A DNA stretch of 64,000 bases from Immersiella caudata (GCA_030512335.1 JAULSU010000001.1:3596001-3660000); one strand, 5' to 3'; positions 34,591 through 45,550 are shown, counted from the stretch's first letter. Notes: generated by a model not told the origin, from the letters alone. Numbers and translations: made by a program.

Positions 34591-34919
34591 TCAGGAACAA
34601 GGACTTCATCCACGTGCTGTGATAAGCGTGTGCTGTGGTGCGTGGGCTGCGATGTGCACTGTGGTGAAGACCCCCAGTCGAAAACCCAGATGCAGGCTGG
34701 CTGGGGCTCCAAAAAACCAAGTGAAATTCTAGAACTTGCGTGGAGTGAATCGAAAATTCGGAACACTAGCCTCGTCATTTCGCCCTGTGCTAATTTCCCC
34801 ACATCAGGCGTGGCGCGTAAACACTTTCCACATACTTCACCTTTCCCAAACTCCTCAGCCACGCCACGCACCCGCATAACAACACCACTCTCTATTATTA
34901 CATTCCAGGCACAGCTACC

Positions 34920-35565
34920 ATGGCGCAAAACAACAAATTTGTCGTTGCTTTCGGCCCCGCCTTTGCTAACTCTGTTCACCAGCGGCTCACAGCAGTCGAG
35001 CAGCAGCTCACGGCAGTCGAGCAGCAGCTAGCTGTAGGCTTCCAGCAACTTGGTCAGCAGCTTGGTCGGCAACTTGACCAGCAACTTGACCAGCAAATTG
35101 CAGCACTTGGTGAGCAACTCGGTCAGCAGCTGCAGCACGCAAACAACTTGGTCCATCAGCCGCAGCCCCACCCGCAGGTCAACTAGGCGTTGAATGCAGA
35201 TTTGTTGGATCTATCAATTGAGATGGAGGATGTCCAGATTATGGGCGAATAAAGCAGAGCCAAGTTGGAAAACATGCGAATTGGAAAGAGAAACTGGCAC
35301 CAGTATGTTTCCACTGCACCATCGTCCTATCAGTGCTAACAAGGCAGCTAGTACTGCTAATTTTCATGGTGGCCATCTCCTGCCGCTTCACGATATCCGG
35401 ACTGCAGAGGAGATCCCCGCGTACCCCCAAACTCTTGCTGATATCTCGAATCTAAATGCATTCGAGGCAGAGCGTATTCTCCGAGCCTTGCAGCAGGAGC
35501 CTCTGCCTGCTGCCTTGTTAGACAAGAGGGAAAGGATCCGGCAGTTGACGATGAGCCAGATCTAG
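34920..35565 (+). pseudogene. Coiled-coil protein gene with in-frame TAG and TAA
   Basis: The ATG at 34920 opens a frame rich in Gln with repeats of the type LTAVEQQ, QLGQQL and QLDQQ, predicted to form a coiled coil. The frame meets TAG at 35184-35186, continues ALNADLLDLSIEMEDVQIMG, meets TAA at 35250-35252, and continues KLENMRIGKRNWH up to a 49-nt intron (35303-35351; GTATGT, GCTAAC, TAG). After it comes GGHLLPLHDIRTAEEIPAYP, QTLADISNLNAFEAERILRA and a stop at 35563. The layout matches a common short fungal family, from memory: an N-terminal coiled coil, then RLxNSRxxNRN, LxPLxxxxTGxxIPxFPxT and a C-terminal helix. Its function is unknown. Both internal stops could derive from CAG and CAA by one C-to-T change each. 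Confidence 0.6.
34980..35140 (+). repeat. Internal Gln-rich coiled-coil coding repeats
   Basis: Near-identical tandem units encode TAVEQQL twice and then QLGQQL/QLDQQL-type heptads several times. The repeats probably arose by slippage in CAGCAG/CAGCAA-rich DNA and encode a coiled coil. Confidence 0.7.
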
Positions 35566-36326
35566 ATAAGTATGGGATCACTATCCAAGATTAGGAATCA
35601 CAGAGATAGGACTCACGGAATAGGAATCACGGTCACAGCACGATGGTGATGGGAAATGGCAACGGCCAACAACAAAGTAACCTCGTATCGATTCGTACAT
35701 ACTGCAAAATGCATACCCGCGTCTGCCTCGTCCTTGTCGCATTTTGCTCGTCTCGTTGCGTGATAGGTAATGGCTCCTCACATGAACTGAGAGCTGGCAC
35801 ACCAGACCTTGATCACGGGGCTTCGGAGGCCAGGGCCCACTCTCGACATGCATGTTGACTGCAAAAGTAAACGGGTATTTCATGAGGCTCAATTGGCGGA
35901 CACAGAAGCACGAATTTGTACAGTGCTGCAAATTAGAGCTACACTGCGGCAATTGGGGGTGTTCCCGACAAAGATATTCACCAAACTCGCCACCGACCTT
36001 TCTTTCACTCGGATTGGAATGCAAGGCCTTGTCCCCCCAAACCCCTTGCTGCGGATTAGCCTCTTCTCGCTTACAAAACAGTTCGATTCTTCGCAACACA
36101 GGGCGTCGGAAACGTTGTTGTGTTTTTTCACCGTTTGCTGGGTTGTTACAGGACACCAGACAGCGGAATCGAGCTATAAAAAAAATTGCGAGTCCGAGCC
36201 TCACAAGTCATAATGCTAGCGACCAGAAGATAGCTGTTGCACTCGACGCTTCGTTTCTAGGTAAGTAGATAACGTCGCCACTGTTCACACTGTTCCCATC
36301 GCAGGATCTCGTTCAAAGCTCACACC
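35566..36326. other. Intergenic region and leader of the kinase-like gene
   Basis: No gene was recognised. A canonical intron (36261-36304; GTAAGT donor, CGCAG acceptor) lies just upstream of the kinase-like ATG. Joining it does not put an upstream ATG in frame, so it is probably an intron in the 5' untranslated region. Long open frames on both strands at 35581-36213 have no family features. Confidence 0.45.
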
Positions 36327-38327
36327 ATGTTCGTGGCAGCTGGATACCCTATGGTAGTCTCACACCTCCCGGACCTATCGGCCGAGGACATGCAAAAGCG
36401 CCGCTACTACTACTTGTTCAGCAGCGCGCAACGGCGGCGGATGTTGTTTGTTTCTCGTCTTGGGGCAGGCTGTGCAAACGCCGCCCAGCTGGTTCACGAT
36501 CTTGATCGAAACATGAATCTGGTTCGCCGCGTGGCCAAATATAGACAGACCCGGAATCCCGCGAACAAAGGCCGGCCGCTGCGTCCCTTAGCGCCCAATG
36601 GCATTACTATATTACAGAAGCTGTTCCAGCTCGAGAAGGCTGACCGTGAAAGCGGTCGGCGAAGGTTTCATGCTCGGCTCACCGAGTGCTACGAGCATGA
36701 ATACCTCGAGCAGCCAAACCCGGCCTCGGGAGGAACTCTTTACAGTTCTGTTTCTTATTGGAAATACTACAATGGCGGGTCTTTTCAGGATACGTTCGTG
36801 GACAGACCAACTCTTTGCGAAGCTCCAACTGCCCTCGTGGCACGCATGATTCATCAAGTCCTGTCTAGCTTTGACTTTATCTCTCGAGCGGGCGACCGGT
36901 CTTTTGTACACAGTGATGCGCATGTTGGAAACGTGTTTATGCATTGGAACGAGGACGAGGAGGCGAATCTCCCGGATTTTTATTTGGGTGATTTCGATGA
37001 TATGGCCGAATTACCAGCTACCTTTGCTACGGACCGACTTCTTCAACCCAACTCGCATGCCCGAGGAGTGAAAGATTTGAACATTTTCTCACACAGCCTC
37101 AAGCAACATGTCGTCGACAATATCAGGCGTAAGCTAATAGCAAACAGCCAGATTGGTACAACAAGCGTAGCTAACATCTCCTTCCTTGACCTCGAAGCCA
37201 TTTCCAACGACATGGAAGGAATGGTTCTTGGTTATAGGGGTGGGTTGTTGGATTTCAGCGACTTCATCAACCGGGCACAGCGCCTGGAGCAGGTTTGCAT
37301 AAATGCGGGCGAGCTGGATGATCAAGACGTTTTCAACCTCCTCGAGACGCTCAAGGAGACAGCTCTGGCAAGTGAGAAAAAGCCACCATTCTCTGTTTTC
37401 GGTACTCTACCGGACGGATTGCACCCTCGCAGTCCAGAGGAAAATGTACCTGTTGTCATCCACGGTCCTTGGATGCTTGTTCAGGCAAAACTGGTTCAGG
37501 CTGAGGGTGAAACGCCGGGGAGAGTACACAACAGACCAGACAAGGGCGGTGCTGACTGGGGAGGCTTCGGTCCACCCGCTCCTGATGCTTCAAACTCGGA
37601 GAGTGGTGGAACCTCTCCCTACATCCCAGAGGAGCCGGCGCCTCAAAACGCGCCAAAATCTGATGCCATGGAAACCGACAAGCTGCACTTCCACATGCTC
37701 AAGCCTACCTGCGTACTGCAAAGGTCAGTTCCCAGTGAGTCCCCTCACAAACCCAGTCGTAAGCCCTTTCCATACAGTGGCCTCCCTAAGTCCTTTGGCA
37801 CAATTACAGACACGACACCCTTGGAGGTCCTGCTGGAAGCAGCTAGCTGTGGCCAGCGGGCGCCTCTCGAGGTGGTCGGGATGCCAAAGACAGAAGAGGA
37901 GTGGGCTGAGGTTGATGAGCAAGCAGAAGAGTGGATGGAGAGCTTCATCGGCCTGCAGTTGGAAGGTAGCTTCTCGCGAAAAAGGCCGCTCCCCAGCATT
38001 TCAGCTCAGTCTTCTCCTGTACGAGCGCGCACGCCGTCTCCCGCTTGGATTAGCCCTGCACAACAGAGACTGTCTCCTTCGCCCACACGCGGAGGAAAGA
38101 CTTCCCCAGCCCTGTCTCCTCAGACCGTAGCCCAGCCTTGGCCTGAAGACGGACCAGCATCCGCCCCTACACCCCAACCCCCTGCGGCTCAACACCGTCC
38201 CGCACAGAAGGTACAGGTAGGTACCTCTAACAATCCCACCCCTAAGGACCAAACCTCTCGCCTTGGTGGGAGAGGCAAGAGGGTGATCATGATACCCAAG
38301 ACTATCCCCGAGGGGTTGTCCTGCTAG
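36327..38327 (+). CDS. Atypical fungal kinase-fold protein, 666 aa
   Basis: This is a single-exon ORF with a good start context (CACACCATG). An N-terminal segment FVSRLGAGCANAAQLV resembles a degenerate nucleotide-binding loop, followed by NMNLVRRVAK, where a Lys or Arg may replace the usual VAIK lysine. Residues 193-204 read FVHSDAHVGNVF, the HxDxxxxN catalytic-loop pattern with His-Ser-Asp instead of HRD. LGDFDD at 220-225 takes the place of DFG. This combination is typical of aminoglycoside-phosphotransferase-like or atypical fungal kinases. Residues from about 370 on are disordered, rich in Pro/Ser, with SPSPT, RARTPSPAW and LSPSPTRG clusters and a basic end (GGRGKRVIMIP). Substrate and role are unknown. 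A 44-nt intron appears to lie in the 5' leader. It is followed on the same strand by the M61 gene. Confidence 0.7.
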   Translation: MFVAAGYPMVVSHLPDLSAEDMQKRRYYYLFSSAQRRRMLFVSRLGAGCANAAQLVHDLDRNMNLVRRVAKYRQTRNPANKGRPLRPLAPNGITILQKLFQLEKADRESGRRRFHARLTECYEHEYLEQPNPASGGTLYSSVSYWKYYNGGSFQDTFVDRPTLCEAPTALVARMIHQVLSSFDFISRAGDRSFVHSDAHVGNVFMHWNEDEEANLPDFYLGDFDDMAELPATFATDRLLQPNSHARGVKDLNIFSHSLKQHVVDNIRRKLIANSQIGTTSVANISFLDLEAISNDMEGMVLGYRGGLLDFSDFINRAQRLEQVCINAGELDDQDVFNLLETLKETALASEKKPPFSVFGTLPDGLHPRSPEENVPVVIHGPWMLVQAKLVQAEGETPGRVHNRPDKGGADWGGFGPPAPDASNSESGGTSPYIPEEPAPQNAPKSDAMETDKLHFHMLKPTCVLQRSVPSESPHKPSRKPFPYSGLPKSFGTITDTTPLEVLLEAASCGQRAPLEVVGMPKTEEEWAEVDEQAEEWMESFIGLQLEGSFSRKRPLPSISAQSSPVRARTPSPAWISPAQQRLSPSPTRGGKTSPALSPQTVAQPWPEDGPASAPTPQPPAAQHRPAQKVQVGTSNNPTPKDQTSRLGGRGKRVIMIPKTIPEGLSC

Positions 38328-38911
38328 CTCAAACCTGTTAGAGGGGGCGCTGGATGAGGGGTTTGGGAAATGCCGGGGTTGGGAAACAGAAACAAAATAA
38401 GAAAGACTAGAAAAGATACGAGTTCCATGAAGATGCGTAAGATGGTAATGAGACAATGAGCGAAGACGGAAATGAGAGAAGAAAGTATATTAGTCTCAAG
38501 AAAACAGGTTTGACAATAATGATTCAGTGAGCTAACACGTTGATAAGAGTTCGAATGAGTTAAAGTACGGAAGGGCTCAAGATGTAGAGGGTTTGGTGGG
38601 GATTTGGACCCCTTTCGATCGAGTTGGCTCGAGTAAAGAGCGAGGGCACATGGCCTCTTCAAGTGAGCTCAGATGTTTGGAGCTACGCACGAATCCTTCC
38701 AGTTGGAGGGTCGACGTTATTGGCTGGCTGCCCCTGAACCGCGCGACCGGCCTGCCCTCTTGAGACGCAACAAATTACCCGAAGGCGCAGACAATACCCG
38801 GTATGTCGTGCTCGCCCCCAACAGGCAAAGAAAAGCGCCTAACCTCAACCACCACACAGAAACATTGTTCGTCACCCCCAAATAGAGTCTTACCCAGTAC
38901 CCAAACCCGCA
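38328..38911. other. Intergenic region between kinase-like and M61 genes
   Basis: No gene was recognised. It contains the 3' flank of the kinase-like gene and the M61 promoter. Confidence 0.45.
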
Positions 38912-40717
38912 ATGGTGCAAATCATCCAGATTGCCGTGAATCTCACCGAGGCCTACCGCGGCCTCTATCACACTACCGTCGAGTTCTCCGTGCAGCCCGG
39001 ATCCCTCGCAACGTTCACCACGCCCCTTTGGATCCAGGAAACCCACAGTGGTAGTGGCCCCGTGGCCTTGATCGCAGGCCTTTTCTTCTCAGCAGATGGC
39101 AAGACTATCCCTTGGCGGCGTAACCCTCGTAACGCTTCGCAGTATTTAGTGCAGATCCCATCTGGCGTCAACACCATCTCAGCGTCGTTCGACTCGGTCT
39201 TATCCAGAGATATCGCACGTCACCGGATAATTCTCCGATGGGAGCACGTCCTTCTGTATCCAGCTGGTCGTGATATTCGTGACTTGCGCATCCAGCCAAC
39301 CATCACGATACCGTCATCCTGGGGGTATGCTACTGCGCTGGAGAATCTCGGTCGGCCGACCGACGATGCCGGGGTCCACGGCAACACGTGCTCCATACGG
39401 TACAACCCGACGAGTGTTGAACGGCTCGAGGACTCACCCGTCCTGGTGGGCCAGTATCTCTCCAGGTCCAACATCACCCCCGACGGCAAGCATATCCTCG
39501 CCCTGGCGCCGGATCTGGCAGAGTATCGCACGCCTGCACCGGAGCTTCTCTCCAAACTTGCCAAACTTGTATCTCAGACTGAGTTGGCCCTTGGCCCCCG
39601 CCACTACGACAGGTACTGGATGCTTATCACCCTGACCGATCTTGGGTACCGCGTTGGACTTGAGCACCATGATTCCTTCGATGGGGGTTTGCCGCTTGAT
39701 GGACTCAATGTGGGCGACCAGGAGTCCATGGACCGAAACATGCCGTTAATTTCGCACGAGTATGTGCATTCTTGGTGCGGAAAGTTTCGGCGGCCGGCAG
39801 GACACAACCCCCGCGACTTCTCTACACCGCTGGATGGAAGGTTGCTGTGGGTTTATGAGGGGTTGACGCAGTATTATGGACAGGTGTTGGCTGCGCGTAG
39901 CGGGCTCTTGTCAAGGGACGGGTTCTTTGCTGATCTGGCGCAGCAGACGGCGTTCTTGGACAACCAAGCGGGGCGGGAATGGCGGAGCGTCGAAGATACC
40001 GGGACCGGAGTTAGCTTGGCGAGAAATAGGTCGGAGGGGTGGTCGAATTGGCTGAGGTTCGCGGATTTTTATCCAGAGGGGTTGCTCGTTTGGTTGGATG
40101 TCGATACGAACATTCGGGTTAGGACGGGGGCTCGTCGTTCGCTGGACCACTTTGCAAGATCTTTTCTGGGACGAAAGGGGCCGCTAGTTGTGCCGTTTAC
40201 GCTGGACGATATTGTGACGGAGCTGGATAAGGTTTGTCCGTACGACTGGCGGTCGTTCTTCCAGACGAGGATTATCGATGTTGCTCCCCAGGTCAACAAA
40301 GATGGGCTGCGGCGTGCGGGGTACGAGTTTGTTTATCTGGGCGAGCCGGCTGTTGGCCAACACACTGAAAGAGCGACGCTAGAGGCGATATGGAACTCGA
40401 TTGGGGTGAGAGTGGCGAAGGATGGACTGCTCAAGGATGTACGGCGTGGAGGCCCTGCCGATATTGCAAAACTTGCGCCAACCCAGACCATCGTCAAGGC
40501 TGGTGACGTGGAATTTAGTGTCCAGGCGCTGGCAGGAGGGATTACAAGGAGCATGGAGAGGCCGCTGAGGCTGACGTTGAGGCAGGAAGACGATACGTGG
40601 GATGTGGAGCTTGACTACAACGGGGGGCTGAGGTATCCGCGGATCGTTCGCCGCCGGTACGTCCCCGGCGAGGTTGACTTGATGTGTGAGATCTTGAGAG
40701 AGGTCAAGGCTGCTTAG
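38912..40717 (+). CDS. Peptidase M61 (glycyl-aminopeptidase-like) with C-terminal PDZ-like domain, 601 aa
   Basis: The uninterrupted ORF begins at ATG 38912. Zinc-peptidase signatures are SHEYVHSWCGKF (HExxH, residues 282-286) and, 30 residues on, LLWVYEGLTQYYG with Glu316 as third zinc ligand. These are the M61 family hallmarks. The N-terminal 250 residues form the beta-rich domain of M61 enzymes. The C-terminus (about 500-590) has a PDZ-like layout: GVRVAKDGLLKDVRRGGPAD, TQTIVKAGDVEFSVQALAGG and MERPLRLTLRQ. Length and order match bacterial glycyl aminopeptidases. No signal peptide is seen, so it is predicted cytosolic, unlike secreted bacterial relatives. It would remove N-terminal residues, with a preference for Gly or Ala in characterised members. 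The lack of introns, where most neighbours have them, is compatible with acquisition from bacteria. Confidence 0.85.
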   Translation: MVQIIQIAVNLTEAYRGLYHTTVEFSVQPGSLATFTTPLWIQETHSGSGPVALIAGLFFSADGKTIPWRRNPRNASQYLVQIPSGVNTISASFDSVLSRDIARHRIILRWEHVLLYPAGRDIRDLRIQPTITIPSSWGYATALENLGRPTDDAGVHGNTCSIRYNPTSVERLEDSPVLVGQYLSRSNITPDGKHILALAPDLAEYRTPAPELLSKLAKLVSQTELALGPRHYDRYWMLITLTDLGYRVGLEHHDSFDGGLPLDGLNVGDQESMDRNMPLISHEYVHSWCGKFRRPAGHNPRDFSTPLDGRLLWVYEGLTQYYGQVLAARSGLLSRDGFFADLAQQTAFLDNQAGREWRSVEDTGTGVSLARNRSEGWSNWLRFADFYPEGLLVWLDVDTNIRVRTGARRSLDHFARSFLGRKGPLVVPFTLDDIVTELDKVCPYDWRSFFQTRIIDVAPQVNKDGLRRAGYEFVYLGEPAVGQHTERATLEAIWNSIGVRVAKDGLLKDVRRGGPADIAKLAPTQTIVKAGDVEFSVQALAGGITRSMERPLRLTLRQEDDTWDVELDYNGGLRYPRIVRRRYVPGEVDLMCEILREVKAA

Positions 40718-41148
40718 GAGGCGATCTTGCGGTCTCTTGCAAAGTTGAGATCAGCTACCCCGCACCAGCAGTTGACGTATTGACGCGGTTGAACCGTGGG
40801 TGTGGAACGCGGCTAGTTTAGCGTGAATACAGGGGTAGGTATGCTCCACCTCGGCGTGAGTCCTCGAGCTTTTGCAGAGGGGCACGCGTGTTGGACGCGC
40901 CTTGCAATTGAACGGAAGTGTCCGTCGAATGCGGTTGCTCTCTGCCCAATCACTTCTGCACTATTCTCGACCATCCCACCACAATTCATATTTCCGCGGA
41001 AGAAAGCCATTGGCAGCCTTTTGAGCTCCCGCCCTTTGTGCCCCCACCCTTTGTGCCTCGGATGATCAGTCAGTTTACACCACCTGCGGAGATCTGATGC
41101 GGGGACACCCTCAAGTCTTTGTCTTGTGGTGGACATTGCTGAGGAGCT
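40718..41148. other. Intergenic region between M61 gene and large disordered-protein gene
   Basis: No gene was recognised; promoter region of the downstream gene. Confidence 0.45.
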
Positions 41149-44100
41149 ATGGCACCCGCCGACCCAGGCGAGGGCCCGTCCCGTAGCTCCAGGACAACGG
41201 CTACCTCAACCCGATCTCGAGCTTTCTCTCCGTCCCACGATCGACTTTCGAACCCTGCGAAGCGACCACGAACGGTTGGCCCCCAAGTCGATGCTGATGA
41301 AGAGCCAGCGTTCGAGAACGATGACGACGCCGCGATCTTCTCGCAGCTTACCGCTTCTGTTTCCGACCAGCAGCGCCGAGCGGCGGAGATCCCGATGCAA
41401 GCCGAAGAAAAGTCCCTCGGAAGCAGTAACAGCGATGAAGATATTGTGGGTGGAGGGGAAAATACCGTGGCCAACAACGACGTCTCGACTGGGCAAGAGG
41501 AGGAAGCCGCGAATCGCGACGAGGTCCCCCCTCCGCAGCAATTTGACGACGCTATGGACGTCGACCAGGATGATCTGCCCAGCGAAGACAGCGACGGCGA
41601 TAGCCAATCGAGTGTTCTTAGCAGAGGTTACTTTGGGGACCTGATGAGTGATCTCTCCGTCGACCTCGATAACCTCGTCACAACATATGTTACCCCGCAA
41701 ACGACTCATCCCAAGCGCAAAGATGTTGCGTCCCATCTTGAGCAAGTCACACCATTCTCGAGAACCGACTGTCGGGATCTCCGACATACATTGCGGAAAT
41801 GGGTCGGTGAAAGCAGATCGACAAGATCCGTAAACTATTTCTGCTATCGCTTCGAGGGAACCCATCCGGGTGTAGGCTTTTCAGCGCTTGACTTGGCAGG
41901 CCGAGATCTGGCGCTGCTAAAGACATTCATGGAATTTGTGGACGATATGCCGTTGGAGATCTTCCTGGTCGTCCTGGAGAGGTCTGGTGACGAGGAGGAA
42001 TCTTCAGAAGACTTTCTCGGCAGAGCTATCGTCGACATCAATGGCCGAGAGCTGGCTACGCATGTCCCTCTGCAGAACGTCATCTCTTCCAGTTCGCCCG
42101 TCTCTGCTGGTTTGGATAGCGACTCCAATGCCGCTTTTGAGACGGTACGTTATTCGTGTACTCCTGTGCCACCCAAGCTAATTCGCCTAGAGTTTGCTGT
42201 TCGTTCATCGAGACAGTGTCGTCGACTTCTTCATGGATGCCACCCAAGATCAGCGTGTGCGCCTGCCGGTAACCCTCCATTACTACGCAGAGCGGGCTGC
42301 TGAGCCGGAGAACCGAGAACGGCTGCTGTTCGTGATGCAGGATCTGTTCTGCAGGGCATGGGACATAGACGCCGATAAGGGGCTCTCCTACTTTCCGACA
42401 TCCCTTGAACGGATCTTCCGGTCGGCGCTTTTGATCGGGGACTGGGAGTGGTTTGACTTGCTCGCTAGTCACGCCCATGGTGCCATTCCTCTGGAGTTCT
42501 TCCCTTGGGCTCGCAAAACGCTGATCGAGCCTGGCGTTCCGTACAATGACCCGGAGAAGGCGTAAGTTGTTCCCCATACCTAGAGCTAGTTCTATGACTA
42601 ATTGTTGCAGTATTCAATCAGCAGCACTGTCCTACCCGGATGTCTATATGCAGTGCGCCGCGATCTTGCACTTTGTCGGCTCTCCTCCCTGCCCCGAGAC
42701 CCGATTATGGGCGCGTGGCGCAGTTTCCAACATAATGGAGAGAATGTTAGAGGACGCTGAAAGTAGTGAACTGGGCGAAAAGGATGGTTCATCACTGGTG
42801 CGTCTCGTTGGGACGTACCGCAACATGAAAGGTCTCGAAGAATTGTGAGCCTCCTCTTCCCCAACCTTGTCGCTGCTTGAACTCCCTAGATAAGTTCTCG
42901 AGGCTAACCACCAAGTCACCCGGTTTAGTCTTCCCCCGCTTATCGAGAAGAAGTCAAAGCAGACGTCCTTCATACTGGGTGTCATCAACGAGCTACACAA
43001 GAATCTGCCGGTTCTTCCTAGAGCAGGGGCTCTGATTGAACAGTTCGCAAAATATATCATCGACATAGACATCGCGACACTTGCCAGCACTACGACGACG
43101 GAGAGCGGAACCGCCAAGCTCATGCCACAGAGCGAGGGCGCTGCGCCACGGAGACTCGGGGCGATCAGTCCCGACCAGCTTGCCTCGTTTGTGGATGCCA
43201 TGCTCGCTACAAAGGCGAGCGATGCTCTCATGATGCATTTTGCCTTCAAAGTCGTTATCAATGCCCGCTTTATTGATGAGCGAGAAATGAAACCCCTCTG
43301 GTTGCCGTTTGCTCGACGACTAATGGATATTGCCGAGGACAGGAACATTCCATCTTTTACAAGACGCCTCCCGTTCATGATTGAAGCCATTACGGAGGCT
43401 TTTGCCAGAAAAGCCCTTGCTACCAGGCCTTCCCGAGAATGGAGACCCGCGCAGAGGAACTGGTTCTGCCATTGCGCAGACTGCTGGCCAATCAGGGCTT
43501 TCTTGGCTAGCAACTGCTTAGTGGGCAAGCTCAATGTTGCGAGCAAAGCACAGAGCCATATCGCTACCCGTAGGGCCGGTATCGAACCTAAGGTCTCCTG
43601 TCAGCTGTACGGTGCAGAGGAGGAACCTGATCGGATCGTGGTGCGTAAGAATATCACCTACGAAGCCAGTGCCTTGGCTGAGTGGGAGACGGCAAGAAGG
43701 AACGTCGAGGAGGAGCTGGACAGGTTGGATCAAGCCAAACTGGAAAAGCTAATGGGTAGCCGAGCCAAGATTTTGGGCCCCGGGTTTGAAGATGATTCAT
43801 CCTACGACTCAGATGATACCCTTCGAAATGCCCCATTGTTCGAGCCCCCACTGATTGAGCCGCCGCCCATCGAACAGCCTGTCCTGCTTGAGGATCCTCG
43901 GACGGGCCCGGCTCTTCCGTCTCATCCAACCTCCCAGAAGTCTCATCCCAACATCAACTCACATCCTCCCCACGCCAACCGACACAATCACCCTACCAAC
44001 CTGAGGTGGCAAACACCCTTAGGGCCAGGTGATCCGCAACAATATGCGCACTACCAGCTAGAGTTTAGTCAATATCCTCAGACGCATAGCCCTCATCCAC

Positions 44101-45550
44101 AGATTGTTCCTCCGCAGCCGGTTAGCTACCAGTATCCGGCTGGCCCTCAACCAGCCATTGCCTACACACACCCTTCAACCCCCTTCCACACGACGCAACC
44201 GCCGGTGGCACCGGCTCAACCACCCCTCAATCCTTTTGGAGGGCCTCCAGTGGCCCATAATTCCGCGGCTGATATGGGCGCAACTTTTGGCAGCCCACCA
44301 ATGGCAGCACATCCCATGATGTCGCCCTCGGCAGAAGATATCTCCCAGGCCCAGTCTCTTTGGTTTGGTGATATGCTGGAAATGAATCCGGGCAGGGGAA
44401 AGCTCAATCTGTCTCTGATGCAACACGAATGCTCGGTTGCTTGGGAGAACGATGCCTCGCTGCGCCAGAACTACTTGGGGAAGCTTTTCAGAGCTCGGGC
44501 TTCTAACCAGCCTAACCCTCAAGCAGTGGGCAACTTGGATGGCCAGTGCGGAAACAGCATCAATGCGGTGATGGATCTACAGGTCTCCCAGCTGCAGAGA
44601 GAACCTGCCGCTCGTGGAGGGTTACCCCGGGAGAGAAAGTCAGACAGTCCTTCTAATCAGTCTCACCCCCGTGTGGGGAGTAACTTGGATGGTCGGCCCG
44701 GAAATAGCATTAGTGCGGCGGCGGATCTGCAAGTCTCCCAACGACAGAGAGAGCCAGACAGCGCTACGACGAAGATCGCAGGGCCCACTCCTGGAGCGTC
44801 ACCCTGGCAGGGAGAGTCAGACAGTGCTACGACGAAGATAGCAGGGACCGCTACAAGAGCGTTACCGTCGCCCAGGTGCACTCCCGGACCGGCTGCTGCA
44901 AATGGATTCTCCAACTCCCCGGCAAGACCTTTTCTCGGAGCACCTCCTCTCAGTGCGAATCGCGCAGAAACTCACGCCAGTCGTCAGCCCGCACCTGTGA
45001 CTACCGGTCCCTTGCCAGCAGACGCCCATCCGCCAGCCACGCCACCCGTTGCACCCGAAGATGAGCCCGGCTTCAAACTCTACTTTGACGTGATTTCTCT
45101 CTCGATGCGACGTGTCGACGACCTGGAGATACCGGAAGAGTACATCCGGGACAAGCTGGTAAAGCAATGGAGGGGAATGGCACCGGAGGACCGCGCGACC
45201 TATGCAGAGGGGCCTTTTCGGCCAGCTGAGTCGCCGGGGCCGCGAGTGGGCAAATCCACCCGCTCACCATCCGCTCGATTGGTATCCCTTAACCAACGAA
45301 CACCGATAAAAGGGAGGCAAGCGGCCGTTTCGCGAGCAAGGGGCCGGGTATGGGGCGCGAAGTGAATGGGCGGTTTGCGAGCACGCGGACCTCATCGGCA
45401 AGCACGTGGCGGGGGTCGAGGTACGGGTCCAAGGGATCGGTGTTGTTGGCATCATCACCATCGAGAGTGCTTGCGGAGAAGTCCGCCAATATCGGAACTA
45501 TTAAGAGGAAGGAAGTGGAGGTGATCGATTTGACGTTGGACGACGACTGA
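41149..45550 (+). CDS. Large disordered protein with HMG-box-like segment and C-terminal SIM, about 1387 aa
   Basis: Exons 41149-42144, 42191-42561, 42611-42844 and 42929-45281 join in frame across introns of 46, 49 and 84 nt. A last exon is proposed at 45341-45550, after a 59-nt GTATCC...CTTAACC...CAAG intron. Without that join the frame ends at 45365. The N-terminus is acidic and Ser-rich with a basic KRPR patch. A helical core of about 420 residues (FVHRDSVVDFFMDATQDQRV, LFVMQDLFCRAWDID, TLIEPGVPYNDPEKA, KLMPQSEGAAPRR) matches nothing I know. Then come Pro/Gln/His-rich disorder and imperfect tandem repeats. An HMG-box-like helix pair follows near 45071 (FKLYFDVISLSM, EYIRDKLVKQWRGMAPEDRA). 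The tail KEVEVIDLTLDDD is a textbook SUMO-interacting motif. Nuclear function is inferred. Confidence 0.65.
44516..44862 (+). repeat. Imperfect coding tandem repeats in the SIM protein
   Basis: Two copies of a unit of the type NLDG(Q/R)xGNSI(N/S)A ... DLQVSQ(L/R)QRE are followed by two copies of DSATTKIAG plus about 11 residues. They are encoded by near-identical DNA, indicating recent duplication within the disordered region. Confidence 0.75.

Noticed and set aside
43560..43620. tRNA T-loop-like sequence (GGTTCGATACC on the minus strand)
   Set aside because: The stem does not pair beyond two bases, no acceptor or anticodon arm fits, and it lies inside the coding exon of the large disordered protein.
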